In this document: positions 42,011 through 51,937 of the stretch, one piece after another
Layout of the letters: each line of letters begins with the position of its first letter
How positions within the stretch are numbered: position 1 is the first letter of the stretch
From: Euphorbia lathyris
Lineage: Eukaryota; Streptophyta; Magnoliopsida; Malpighiales; Euphorbiaceae
DNA: 64,000 nt
Assembly (NCBI RefSeq): GCF_963576675.1
Contig: NC_088916.1
Coordinates: 48,609,001-48,673,000, forward strand
Direction of reading: 5' to 3'
The notes under the pieces: model-generated
What the model was told of the DNA's origin: nothing
The model's database searches: none
What the model saw: only the letters and a program-made list of their open reading frames with translations
Made by a program: the position numbers and the translations under genes

Positions 42011-42330
42011 AAAATGAGATAAAAATGGATAAGAAAAATAAGAAATATAAGAACGAGGTGTCAATACCTAAAGAAAAGGTGGCAATAAGATCAACACGTG
42101 GCAAGACATGAAGATATGAAGAGACATGTGTCCAAAGAAGAAGCATGAGGTGGAAACATTAGAGATTAGTGGCAAGATGTAAAGCTTGAGGTATATGTTG
42201 TGGAATCGTAGGTACTCTTTTAAATAGTTGATAGTTATCATTGTGAAATCAGTAATATGAGAAAAATACTTATTTTCTTTATCATTTATCATGTTTATTC
42301 TCTAATTAATTATTTATTTTGTTCTTTAAG

Positions 42331-44706
42331 ATGTCAAAATCAATGCCTCCACCTTCACTTAACATTGAAGAATGAGAAAATGAAGCCGAGGCAACTGGTT
42401 CTGATCCGTTTCCCGAGATTAGAAATATAGCTAATTCTCAAGCTACTCAGAATGAGGCACAGTCAGTTGACAAAGTAAGCAAAGGCAAGAAGAAGATGGA
42501 TAAAAGGTCACACGTTTGGAAACATTTTAGCACATTTCTGGATGAAACAAGAAGACTTAGAGGTGAGTGTAATCACTGTGAAAAAAGCTATCTGTGTGAT
42601 CCTATTATAAACGATACAACTAATTTGAATAAACATATGAAGAAATGCTTGAAAAACCCTGAAAATATAAAAGCAAAGCAAAGTCAATTATCTTTGCAAC
42701 CTTCAGTAATTTCTGGGTTTGAGGAAAATCAGAATCCGACTCTACTTGGAAATTTTTGATCAAGTTGCAATGAGAGCTAGCATAATTAGATGGATTATTA
42801 AGGAGGAAAAACCCTTTAGAGTTGTAGAAACCGAAGGGTTTAGGGAGATGTTTGCAATTTGTTGTCCTCAATTAAAAGTTCCTTCTAGGTGGACTGTTAG
42901 TAGAGATTGTTCCCAACTATTTTATGATGAAAAATTAAAATTAAAAAATTATCTGAAAGAACATGGTCAAAGAGTTTCCATAACAACTGATACATGGACC
43001 TCGGTAGCAAGAAACAATTACATGGTTATAACTGGTCATTTTATTGATGACAATTGGGCTTTACAAAAGAAGGTGTTGAGTTTTGTTAAGATAGATTCAC
43101 ATAAAGGACATGATATTAGAATGTCAATTGAGAATTGTTTGACTGATTGGGATATTAAGCGATTGTTTACTATTACTGTTGATAATGCTAGTTCAAATGA
43201 TGTTGTTGTTACTTATGTGAAAACTATTCTTATGCAATGGAGAGCTTCTGTTTCATCCTGTCAATTCACACACATGAGATGTATGGCACATATAATCAAT
43301 TTAGTTGTACAAGATGGCTTGAAAGAAGTTGATTTATCCGTGGTAAGGGTTAGAGATGCCATAAGATTTGTTAGGTTTTCTCCACTTAGGCTTTCAAGAT
43401 TTAAGGAGTGTGTGAAATACAAAAAAATAGAGAATAAGAGCTTATTATGCATGGATCTTCCTACTAGGTGGAATTCTACCTATTTAATGTTGTCTAAAAA
43501 AAAAGGGCGGCCCGGTCGCATTACGCGTCCCCGCTGAGCGAGACCTATTTAATGTTGTCTACTGCTGAAAAATTTGAGACAGCTTTTGATAGGTTTGCCA
43601 TAGTAGATCCTATTTTCTCCCATGAGTTAAGGCTTCGTGATGGGGTGCCTACGTCAACAGATTGGGAAACTGTTAGAAAAATTGCTATCATGTTGAAAAC
43701 ATTCTACACTGTCACAGTAAAAATTTCAGGTTCAAAATATGTCACATCTAATACTTTTTGGACTGAAATTAGTAATTTGTACATGGCATTGAATTTTTGG
43801 AACAATAGTGATGATGAACAATTGACAGCAATGAGTTTAATAGAATGAAGCAGAAATTTGATAAATATTGGGGGGATCCAACAAAAATGAACAAGATCAT
43901 TTGGTTCGCATATGTTTTTGATCCAAGAGAAAAATTTGAAGTTGTTAAAATTTTTATTATTCAAATATATGGAGATGCACGAGGCACTCAAATTTTTTAT
44001 AATGTGCATAGTTCTTTTTTTGAGTTGTTTCAAGAATATCAAAAAATGCATGATCTGGGAGAGAAATCATCTGATGTTCTAATTGAGCCACAAATAGTTG
44101 AAGTTGAAAAATCAATTACTAGCAAGTATGAACCTCTAAAATATGTCTTCCATGGAATGCACAAGAAACAGAGAGTAAACACTGGGGGTAGTAGAGGGGG
44201 TAAGAGAACAGAATTAGATGCATATTTGGATGAGCTTTTAATAGAGGATGTTAAGGGGTTCGATGTATTGAAATGGTGGAAGCTTAATTCTGCAAGATTT
44301 CCTATTCTCAGTATTATGGCTAGAGATATAATGGTTGTGCATGTTTCTACTGTGGCTTCTGAGTCTACTTTTAGCACTGGTGGACGAGTTCTTGATGATT
44401 ATAGGAGTTCTCTATCTCCTGATGTTGTTGAAGCTTTAATTTGTACACAAGATTGGATTCGAAAAACGCCTAATCCTTTGTTCAAGGAAGAAGATATACA
44501 TGATGTGGAGAGAATTCAACAAGGTAATTTATTTCTTTTTATCAAATTTATATTTATATATTTAAACTGAATTTTCTTTTGAGTAGCCTTTCTAATTGAT
44601 TGTTAAAATTGTGACCAATTTGCAATTGTTATTTGCAGAGTTTGAAGTAATGGGGCTCAACAATCCATGTGAGTCTGCTATGAGTAGTAATACTAATACT
44701 TACTAA
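42331..44706 (+). pseudogene. hAT transposase (Ac/Tam3-like), decayed
   Basis: ATG at 42331 follows an acceptor-like tctttaag. BED zinc finger: HVWKHFSTF, GECNHCEKSY and TNLNKHMKKC. The catalytic part follows with ITTDTWTS, ITVDNASSND, MAHIINLVVQDGL and LPTRWNSTYLML. The C-terminal dimerisation domain (hATC) reads STVASESTFSTGGRVLDDYR and PDVVEALICTQDWI. A final intron (44524-44638) leads to a 22-codon last exon ending at 44706. Lesions: stop TGA at 42373-42375, a +1 shift in a T run at about 42755, a 65-bp insertion-plus-duplication at 43496-43560, and a shift or deletion at about 43845. It should have catalysed cut-and-paste of its own element but is now dead. Confidence 0.92.
43496..43542. 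mobile_element. 47-bp GC-rich insertion with 18-bp TSD in transposase
   Basis: Flanked by two copies of acctatttaatgttgtct (43478-43495 and 43543-43560). The insert is an A9 run followed by gggcggcccggtcgcattac and a GC-rich end. The long duplication plus homopolymer indicates target-primed retroposition of a very short SINE-like fragment. It causes the frame change and stop at 43535-43537. Confidence 0.75.
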
Positions 44707-45130
44707 CCATTAAAATTCTAATTGTTTGATTATTGTATGTGTTGTAAACTTATATCTTCTATTTTTTTGGTTTTATGTTTGTATTTGTATTCTATTTATT
44801 TTGGGGTAAACTATTTTTTTTTGTACGTTCGAGTTCAAACGTGGTTGATAAAGTTTAATTTAGAGAACATCAAGACTATTGTTTCAATTATTGTTATTTT
44901 AGTAGGACATTAATCAATTTTATTTTGAGACTTATTTATTAATGTTTATTGAGTATGGATTATCTTTTTAGTTTATCAATTAGTAATTATGTATTTGGAA
45001 TAATTAGTTTTATTATAAGATTTACTTAAATTACATCAATTAAAATTTAATTGATTTGTTTAGAATTTTGATTTAACAGAAACTTTGGTATTTAGTAAAG
45101 TTTATAACAGACCATGTCATGCCATAAAAA
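44707..45130 (+). other. hAT 3' non-coding region
   Basis: AT-rich, with no gene. It ends in the aaccgaacc-type subterminal repeats at 45130-45300. Confidence 0.5.
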
Positions 45131-45327
45131 ATTGTAACCAAATCTCCAATTCGGTTTGGAATAGAACCAAATCGAACCAAACCGAAATAGTTCGGTTCGG
45201 TTCAAACTGAACCGAATTAAAATTTAGTTTGGTTCGGTTTACAAAAATAGCTCTTATATGGTTCGGTTTTATTTGGTTTGGTTCGGTTTTTAAACCGAAC
45301 CGGACCTTGCTCACCCCTACTTATACT

Positions 45328-45657
45328 GACATGCTCCATCCTGCTGTGTTGGATTGGATTCTTTGATAAGTCAATGACACTTTTATTTTCACATTTGACT
45401 TCGATCATTTTCGTCTTGACTCCATAGTCATCCAGCTGTTGTTTGATCTAAAGGACTTGGGCAACACAGCTTCCAGCAGCAATGTACTCAGCTTCAGTGG
45501 TCGACAGAGATACTAACGACTGCTTCTTACTGAACTAGGACATAAGACAGCTCTCAAGAAAATGACATCCTCCTGAGGTGCTTTTTCGTTCTAGCTTGTC
45601 CCGTCCGTAGTCAGCGTCAGTGTATCCAAGGAGTGTGAACTCATCTGTATTGGGATA
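45328..45657 (-). pseudogene. Copia RNase H, N-terminal part
   Basis: Readable motifs are LGYTDADYG, STSGGCHFL, STTEAEYIAA and VKCENKSVIDLSKNP, then SRMEHVSI at the hAT boundary. At least two stops are present (near 45537 and 45450). It continues at 35907 on the other side of the hAT. Confidence 0.85.
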
Positions 45658-46660
45658 CTATAAACCTGCATTCACTGAGCCTTGCAAATATTTAAGGATT
45701 CTTTTTACAGCTATGTAATGAGATTCCTTAGGGTTAGATTGATACCTTGCACAGTAACATACTGAGAACTGAATGTCTGGCCTGCTTGCCGTTAGATAAA
45801 GTAGAGAGCCAATCATACCTCGGTACAATTTGCTGTCTATTGACTTACCGTTTTCGTCAGCACGGAGGACAGTATCAGTGCCGATTGGGGTGGATATTGA
45901 CTTACAGTTGTCCCTTTCATATTTCTTCAATATCTCCTTTGCATACTTAGTCTGACTGATGAAGATGCCATTCTTGCCTTGTTTGATTTGAAGTCCAAGG
46001 AAGAAGTTGAGTTCTCCCATCATTGACATTTCAAACTCAGTCTGCATCTGCTTGCTAAATTCCTTGCACATAGATTCATTAGTCGCACCAAATATGATGT
46101 CATCAACATAGATTTGTGCCAGTAGGGTATCTTTACCCTTTTTCTTAATGAATAAGGTTGTATCAGCTTTTCCCCTGACATAATTTCTAGTCAGCAGAAA
46201 GCTTGTTAGTCTTCCATACCAAGTATGTGGTGCTTGCTTCAGACTATATAGAGCCTTTTTGAGCTTATAAACGTGGTTTGGGAACTTAGGATCCTCAAAA
46301 CCTGAAAGGCTGATTAACATAGACCTCCTTGTTTATAACTCCATTTAGAAATGCACTATTGACATCCATTTGAAACAGTTTAAAATTCATAAAGCTTGCG
46401 TAAGCATATAGTATTCTAATTGCTTCTAGCCTTGCCACTGGGGCAAAGGTCTCACCATAGTCAATACCTTCCCGGTGACTATAACTTTGAGCTACAAGTC
46501 TGGCTTTATTTCTGACTATGTTCCCTTGTTCATCTAGCTTGTTGTGAAAGACCTATCTCGTTCCTATGGTCTTCTGGCTTTTCGGATTTGGCACTAAGTC
46601 CCACACCTCATTCCTTCTAAATTGGTCAAGCTCCTCTTACATTGCACCCATCTAGAACTC
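45658..46660 (-). pseudogene. Copia reverse transcriptase
   Basis: The N-terminal RT part (46330-46650) is readable with shifts and stops. The open part 46320-45658 holds YKLKKALYSLKQAPHTWY, the active site IYVDDIIFGATN, MMGELNFFLGLQI, ISQTKYAKEIL and GSLLYLTASRPDI. Standard Copia RT order is followed by RNase H. The first Asp motif region lies upstream in the broken part. Confidence 0.9.
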
Positions 46661-47253
46661 ATCGTTCTCAGCTTCTGAAAAATTCTTCGGTTCAAGAACT
46701 GAGACGAAGGCTACATTGCTGAGGTATCTCCTGAGTTGATTTCTTATCATCAGGTTGTTCTCAGCAGCATCGAGAATGTTGCTTTCAAAATGTCCTCTTG
46801 GTATTCTGATCTCGCTCGGCAAAGTAATGTCTTCAGGGGTTTGTGTTTCAACAATCTCTGCAGGTTTAGACTGGTCAGTGAAAATGATTTGAGTTTCATT
46901 TTTACCTTTAGTCAGCCTTTGAGTGAGCGACTCAGTAGTTGTACTCAAGTTAGCAGGTGCTGAGCTGGGATCATCTTCAATCGTCTGGATGACCTTCTCT
47001 ACAGGGTTAGTTTCATCGAACTCAATGTGGACAAACTCTTTTAAAACCTGAGTTCGTTTATTGAAAATTCTATATGCTTTACTGTTTGTTGAGTAGCCTA
47101 AAAAGATAGCTTCATCAGCTTTTGAATCAAACTTAGCAAGGTTGTCCTTAGTATTTAGAATAAAACATTTAAAACCAAAGGCACGAAAATATCCTATGTT
47201 AGGTTTTCGTCCTTTCCAAAGTTCATAGGGGGTTTTCCTCAGTATAGGTCTGT

Positions 47254-48500
47254 CTAGAGCCCTATTGAGTATATAGCACGCTGTGTTAACAGCTTCTCCC
47301 CAAAAGTACTTTGGAACCTATTCTCACTCAACATTGTCCTGGCCATTTCAACCAGAGTTCTGTTTTTCCTTTCAACTATCCCATTCTGTTGAGGAGTCCT
47401 AGAAGCAGAAAAATTATGGTCAATGCCGCTGGCTTCACATAATTCATCAAAAAGTTGATTTTTGAATTCTCCACTGTTATCACTTCGGATGTGAGCAATT
47501 TTTAGATCTTTATCATTTTCAAGTTTTCTACACAGTGTTGAAAACATCTCAAAATTTTCACCCTTGCTACTGAGCAAGGTGACCCAAGTGTACCGAGAAA
47601 AGTCATCTACAATGACCAAGGAAAATCTCCTACCACCCAAGCTCAGCGGCTGGACTGGTCCAAAGAGATCCAAGTGTAGTAACTCTAATGGACGCTTGGT
47701 TGAGACGATGTTTTTACTTTGAAAAGATTTTCTAGTTTGTTTTCCATACTGACAAGCATTGCATAATTGATCCTTTTCAAACTTTAGTTTGGACAGTCCA
47801 TCAACTAATTGCTTTCTTGCTAACTTGGTCAGGAGGTCCATGCTTACATGATCAAGTCTCTTGTGCCATAGCCATGAATTTTCTTCCTTTGACACTAAGC
47901 ATATATTTTTAGAAAACTTCTTTTCCAGATTTAGCATAAAGACATTGTCAACACGAGGGGCAGTTAAAATCAATTCATTTGTTTTCCCCTCGATTATTTT
48001 ACATCCAGAGGCATGAAATATAACTTTCCTACTGATGTCACACAGTTGAGCTACGCTCAGTAGGTTATATTCAAGTCCTCTGACTAAGGAGACTGACTCA
48101 ATAGTAGGATTGCCACCAACGGTTCCTGAACCTACTATCTTACCCTTTTTTGTTGTCCCTGAAACTTACGCTTCCTCCATGTTTATGCACGAGTGTGATG
48201 AACTGAGTTTCATCACCAGTCATATGCCTCGAGCATGCGCTGTCAATGTACCATAACTTTGACTTCTCAGCACACCTCAGGCCAACCTGCAATACACTAG
48301 TTACTTTTAGGTACCCAAAGCTTTTTGGGTCCTTGTTGGTTAGGCTGAGTAGGTGATACATTATACTTTACTCGGTGGCGACACACTTTGGTAGTGTGGT
48401 CATTCTTACCGTAAAATTCATAGGTGATCTTTTGTTGGCGAATCCATTTCTGCTGACCAGCACCTGAGTGCTGAGCACGACGACACACATTCATTATGTG
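47254..48500 (-). pseudogene. Copia protease and integrase
   Basis: The protease site is WYIDSACSRHMTGD (DSA in place of the more usual DSG) near 48250. The GAG-pre-integrase zinc region reads LWHKRLDHVSMDLL and CNACQYGKQTRKSF. The integrase core has LHLDLFGPV, IVDDFSRYTWV, IRSDNSGEF and NGIVERKNRTLVEMA, with the D-D-E residues present. Stops and shifts separate the protease from the integrase (48140-47973) and end the core at 47254. Copia order (integrase before RT) is clear. Confidence 0.9.
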
Positions 48501-48519
48501 TCCTTTCTTCCCACAAAAG

Positions 48520-50033
48520 TCACACTGGACATTTTGTTGGGGATTCCATCTCCGCTGACCAGTACCTAAGTACTGAGCGTGGTGATGGGGATTTCTTTTT
48601 TTTCGGAACCCCGAGTTGGTTCTGAATAGATGTGATGTCCTTTTTCAATTTCTTTGAATCTGATTGGACCTCAATGACAAACCTGTGCATGATCTTTAGA
48701 TTTTCATCCTGCCTGGTATTGTCCTGGAGAAGATGTCGAAGGTCACTGAGCTTGACCTCCTCTATCTCATCACATCGCCTGCCGAGTGCTTTTACTTTCT
48801 TGTTACATTTTTTAACAAGTGTGTAGAGGTCACTCAGGGCATTAATCATTTCATTTCTGAGCAAAGGTAGGGACATTACCTCAGTAGATTGTTCCTCATT
48901 GTCTGATGCACAAGAGGGTTCAGCTTGCTCAAAAGCACCAGGTTCAGCAAACTCATCATCCATAAAGCAGATGTTCGCTGACTCAGTGGCACCAGCCTTT
49001 GATGATGATGATTCATCACTGCCGCTCCAGGTGGCCACCATTTCCTTTCTGTTGTTCTTTTTGTCCTTCTTCAAGGTAGGACAGCTTGATTTGTTATGGC
49101 CAGTTTGATGACATTCAAAACAGGTAATGGGCTTTGAGCTTTCTTTCTTATATCTGCTGTCGCTTGACTCGGCTTTGTATTTGTCATTCTTTTTAAACGG
49201 CGTCTCGCTATACTTGTCATTCTTACGAAACAACCTCTTCATCTTTCTGGTGAACATAGCCATTTCTTCATCATCCGATGAGTCCCCATCGGTGGAGTCA
49301 GCTTTCATGACAAGAGACTTTTGCTTCTTATCTTTAGACTTTTCTTTCACCTCAAATCTCTTCATTGAGATCTCGTGGGTCAGCAGAGATCCAATGAGCT
49401 CATCATACTTGTAGGTGGTCAAGTCCTGAGCTTCTTCAATGGTAGTTTTCTTTGCTTGCCATCTCTTGGGAAGACTCCTTAGTATCTGCTTCACTTGTTC
49501 TTCCTCAGTGAAGTTCTTGCCGAGTCTCTTGAGCTCATTGATAATATTGATGAATCTTGAGTTCATCTCAGAGATGCCTTCACCATCGTTCATCTCGAAC
49601 AGCTCATACAGCCGCATGTGTTGGTTCACTTTGGATTCCTTGACCTTGCTGGTTCCTTCGTAGCCAACTTCTTCCAGATTTCTTGTGCTGACTCACAACC
49701 TGAAATCTTATTGTAATCTGCAGCATCTAGAGCACAGTGAAGCATGTTTATAGCCGAGGCATGGTTTTGTAATTTCTTGAGGTCGTCCTCTGACCACTTA
49801 GCCTCTTTTTTGACGACTTTTACGCCGTCAACAGTTTCATAGGGAACAAATGGGCCTTGGACTATATATAGCCATACACTCATATTTGTTTCCTGAATGA
49901 AATTTTTCATCCTGTTCTTCTAGAAGGTGTAGTTCGACCCGAAGAACAGTGGAGGCCTAGTGATAGATAATCCCTCAGGGAGTATCTGAGTTGTCTGATT
50001 TCCAGGAAGGAAACGAGTGCTATTTTCAGCCAT
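48520..50033 (-). pseudogene. Copia gag
   Basis: ATG at 50033. The first 37 codons end at a TAG at 49920-49922 in a position where a Trp is expected (SNYTF then stop, then KNRMKNF). A frame shift follows at about 49665. The main body 49629-48520 has the UBN2/gag helical core (LYELFEMNDGE, RSLPKRWQAKKTTIEEAQDL), a basic region, one CCHC knuckle (CFECHQTGHNKSSCP), an acidic linker and a coiled-coil-like tail (DNTRQDENLKIMHRFVIEVQ). A long gag with a C-terminal coiled coil is typical of Sireviruses. Confidence 0.88.
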
Positions 50034-50082
50034 TATAGGGATCAGCTCAAGATAGTTTTATCTTATGAACTGAGCTTGTTAA

Positions 50083-50094
50083 GCTCTGATACCA
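50083..50094 (-). promoter_or_regulatory. Primer-binding site (tRNA-Met), Copia
   Basis: The plus strand reads gctctgatacca, so the minus strand reads TGGTATCAGAGC, 2 bp inside the 5' LTR end (CCAACA). Confidence 0.92.
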
Positions 50095-50096
50095 CT

Positions 50097-51304
50097 TGTT
50101 GGTCCTGTGTAATGTGACAAGTTAGTTCCAAGAGGGGGGTTAGGAACTATTTAAAATTTTCACGTAAGGCTGACTTGTATTTTTTCACTAAGACTTTGTC
50201 TAAGTCTTTTAGCACCATGATACTGAGTAAGATCAGAGGCAAGCTTAGTCAACTGCTGAATAAGACTGCTTCTATCATGAGTCAGAAGATAGCACTTGAG
50301 TCTATTCCTGAACTCAGCTCTTAGTTCACTCAACTCAGTTTATATTCGTTTTAGCATTTTACTAGGTAGTACACAACAAGCAATATATAAAGAAGTAAAG
50401 GGTTAGAAAGATATTACTCAGCAGACTTATCCTGGTTCGGTCTTCTTGCCAACGTCCAGTCCCCGGAGTCCTTCTGGGCTTTTTGAATCCACTACTGAGC
50501 TCTTTCAGGTAGAGCACAAACCTTTTACAATAACTACTGAGTATACAAGAGTATCTTCCTCTATTCTTCTACTCAATACTATATCTACCGCTGAGTGCTA
50601 TAACCGAGCAACTCAGCTTCTCGTTTCTATTCTCTAAAAATGATAAAGTGTTTGTTCTAACAAAATGAAGAACACTTTAGATGAATGAATCACTCTAGAC
50701 TTTTACACAAAAATAGGAATTGGTGTAAGTAATTGCTTTGCTTTTTAAGACAGAACTTCGAGTTGGTATTTGTTCAGCGTTTCGACTTGATGAAGATCTG
50801 CATCGAATGAAGCATTTGAGAGGCCTATTTATAGTGATATCTTAGGCACCTAGTTATTTCGAATTTCGAAATAACCGTTGGAAGGAAACGGCTTCCTGTC
50901 GCTTTCGCTCCGTCAGTGCTCAGCGCCTTCGGCCAATAAGAACGTTGCATCTTCTGTCTTTGTCATGGATCAGTTGCTTTTGCACGGTCTCGTCAGAGTG
51001 TCTCCACATTTTAGGAAAAGTCTTCCAGACAGCTTTCTGCTCCATCTGAATATTTCCTTATGTAGAAATACTTTGTCTCCAAGTTGTTCAGGCCAGCTGC
51101 TGACCTGACTATCTTGTCGCTTGACTCAGTAGCTTCGGTATGAAGCAATTGAGAAGGCTTCTCGATCCTTCTCATTGCTGGGCTCGGTTTTACTCTGCTG
51201 GCCGTGTAGCTTTCAACTGTTGACTTTGGCTTTGACTTTCTCTTGTGGGCTTTTGAGCCTTGACCTTTTAATGTCTTGGTTCTTATAAATCAATTAACTC
51301 AACA
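50097..51304 (-). mobile_element. 5' LTR of the Copia element
   Basis: On the minus strand it starts TGTTGAGTTAATTG and ends GGACCAACA, with 5-bp inverted ends tgttg/caaca. A TATA box, CTATAAATAGGCC, lies at about 50822-50834. The U5 part contains the ccaagaggggggtta stretch often seen in Sirevirus-type LTRs. Length 1208 bp. A partner 3' LTR is not found in the window. Confidence 0.82.
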
Positions 51305-51920
51305 TTGAACAAACACATTAGTATTAATAAAGCAAAGCATTTAAATTTAATGTGTTGGAATATTTTATCATGGGAATTAAGTATATATCAAATAATTTTG
51401 TCAAATCAAAATCATGTGGAAATGTGTTTCAACAGTTTTCTCCATATTATGTCCATCAATTCTTTCTGATTTTGAAATGTTAGGCTTGACTTCTTTTTGT
51501 GCATCTTACCGATGATAGACTTTGTACAAAAATATTACAGTATTACTTTGGAGTTTGTTGGAATTTATTTTGATTATAGGGACTGACATTGAGTTGAAGT
51601 TGATGCAAATTTTCTGAAAGTGTCTTAAACATTATTTCATATATTGATAATGTAGAAAAAGGAACAAAATATCTGTGTTTTATAATTATATGAAATTGAC
51701 TCAACTTGATAATTAAAACTACCTCATATATTCATTAATCAATCTAATTTAATATATTATAATATTTAAAGAAAATGCAAAAATAAAATAGTACAATTTG
51801 ATTTGGATAACACATTTTTATTATTAATTTTAATTAATAAATTATAATAATATTTTAATATTTATATACTCAAAATGAATCCATGTATGACAGGGATAAA
51901 AAAAATTAGTTGCTTAAATT
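51305..51920. other. AT-rich spacer between Copia and LINE
   Basis: No gene or recognisable repeat structure. Mostly A/T-rich DNA, including the original target of the LINE. Confidence 0.5.
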
Positions 51921-51937
51921 AAATGACAAACACATTG

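Larger units (their letters stand above)
37351..42245. mobile_element. Endogenous caulimovirid-like pararetrovirus block, rearranged
   Basis: Viral genes lie in two orientations meeting at about 38940. Plus strand: coat-protein-like ORF then protease/RT ORF, truncated. Minus strand: RT end plus RNase H, then a downstream ORF. The gene order within each half and the aspartic protease-RT-RNase H set without integrase identify a plant pararetrovirus (Caulimoviridae) rather than a Gypsy element. No movement protein is recognisable. Both outer ends carry short copies of the same sequence (tacctacgattcca and aaatagttgatagttatcat). The polymerase is split between strands, so the copy is broken. The genus is uncertain. 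Confidence 0.85.
35916..45319. mobile_element. hAT transposon, 9.4 kb, carrying pararetroviral DNA
   Basis: 13-bp terminal inverted repeats taggggtgagcaa at 35916-35928 and inverted at 45307-45319. The flanks are cttatact on both sides (35908-35915 and 45320-45327), a perfect 8-bp target-site duplication, the hAT hallmark. Subterminal regions are packed with aaccgaacc-type motifs (35930-36080 and 45130-45300), the likely transposase-binding sites. The element interrupts the Copia RNase H frame. A decayed transposase gene fills the right part. The probable 5' UTR intron (donor near 36559, acceptor at 42330) is filled by a MULE MITE and a viral block. Confidence 0.93.
30705..51304 (-). mobile_element. 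Sirevirus-like Copia retrotransposon, interrupted, 3' end lost
   Basis: Order on the minus strand: 5' LTR, tRNA-Met primer site, gag with CCHC, protease, integrase, RT, RNase H, stop (35751), then an internal promoter-like region and an env-like third ORF. The Copia pol order (integrase before RT), a long gag with a coiled-coil tail and an extra ORF after pol fit the Sirevirus group. Insertions: hAT at 35916-45319 and solo Gypsy LTR at 31611-33811. The 3' LTR is not present, since sequence stops at the Athila-like LTR (30704). Multiple stops and shifts make it inactive. Confidence 0.85.

Noticed and set aside
37351..42245. A functional endogenous virus
   Set aside because: The polymerase is split across opposite strands, no movement protein or primer-binding site is seen, and the ends are scrambled.
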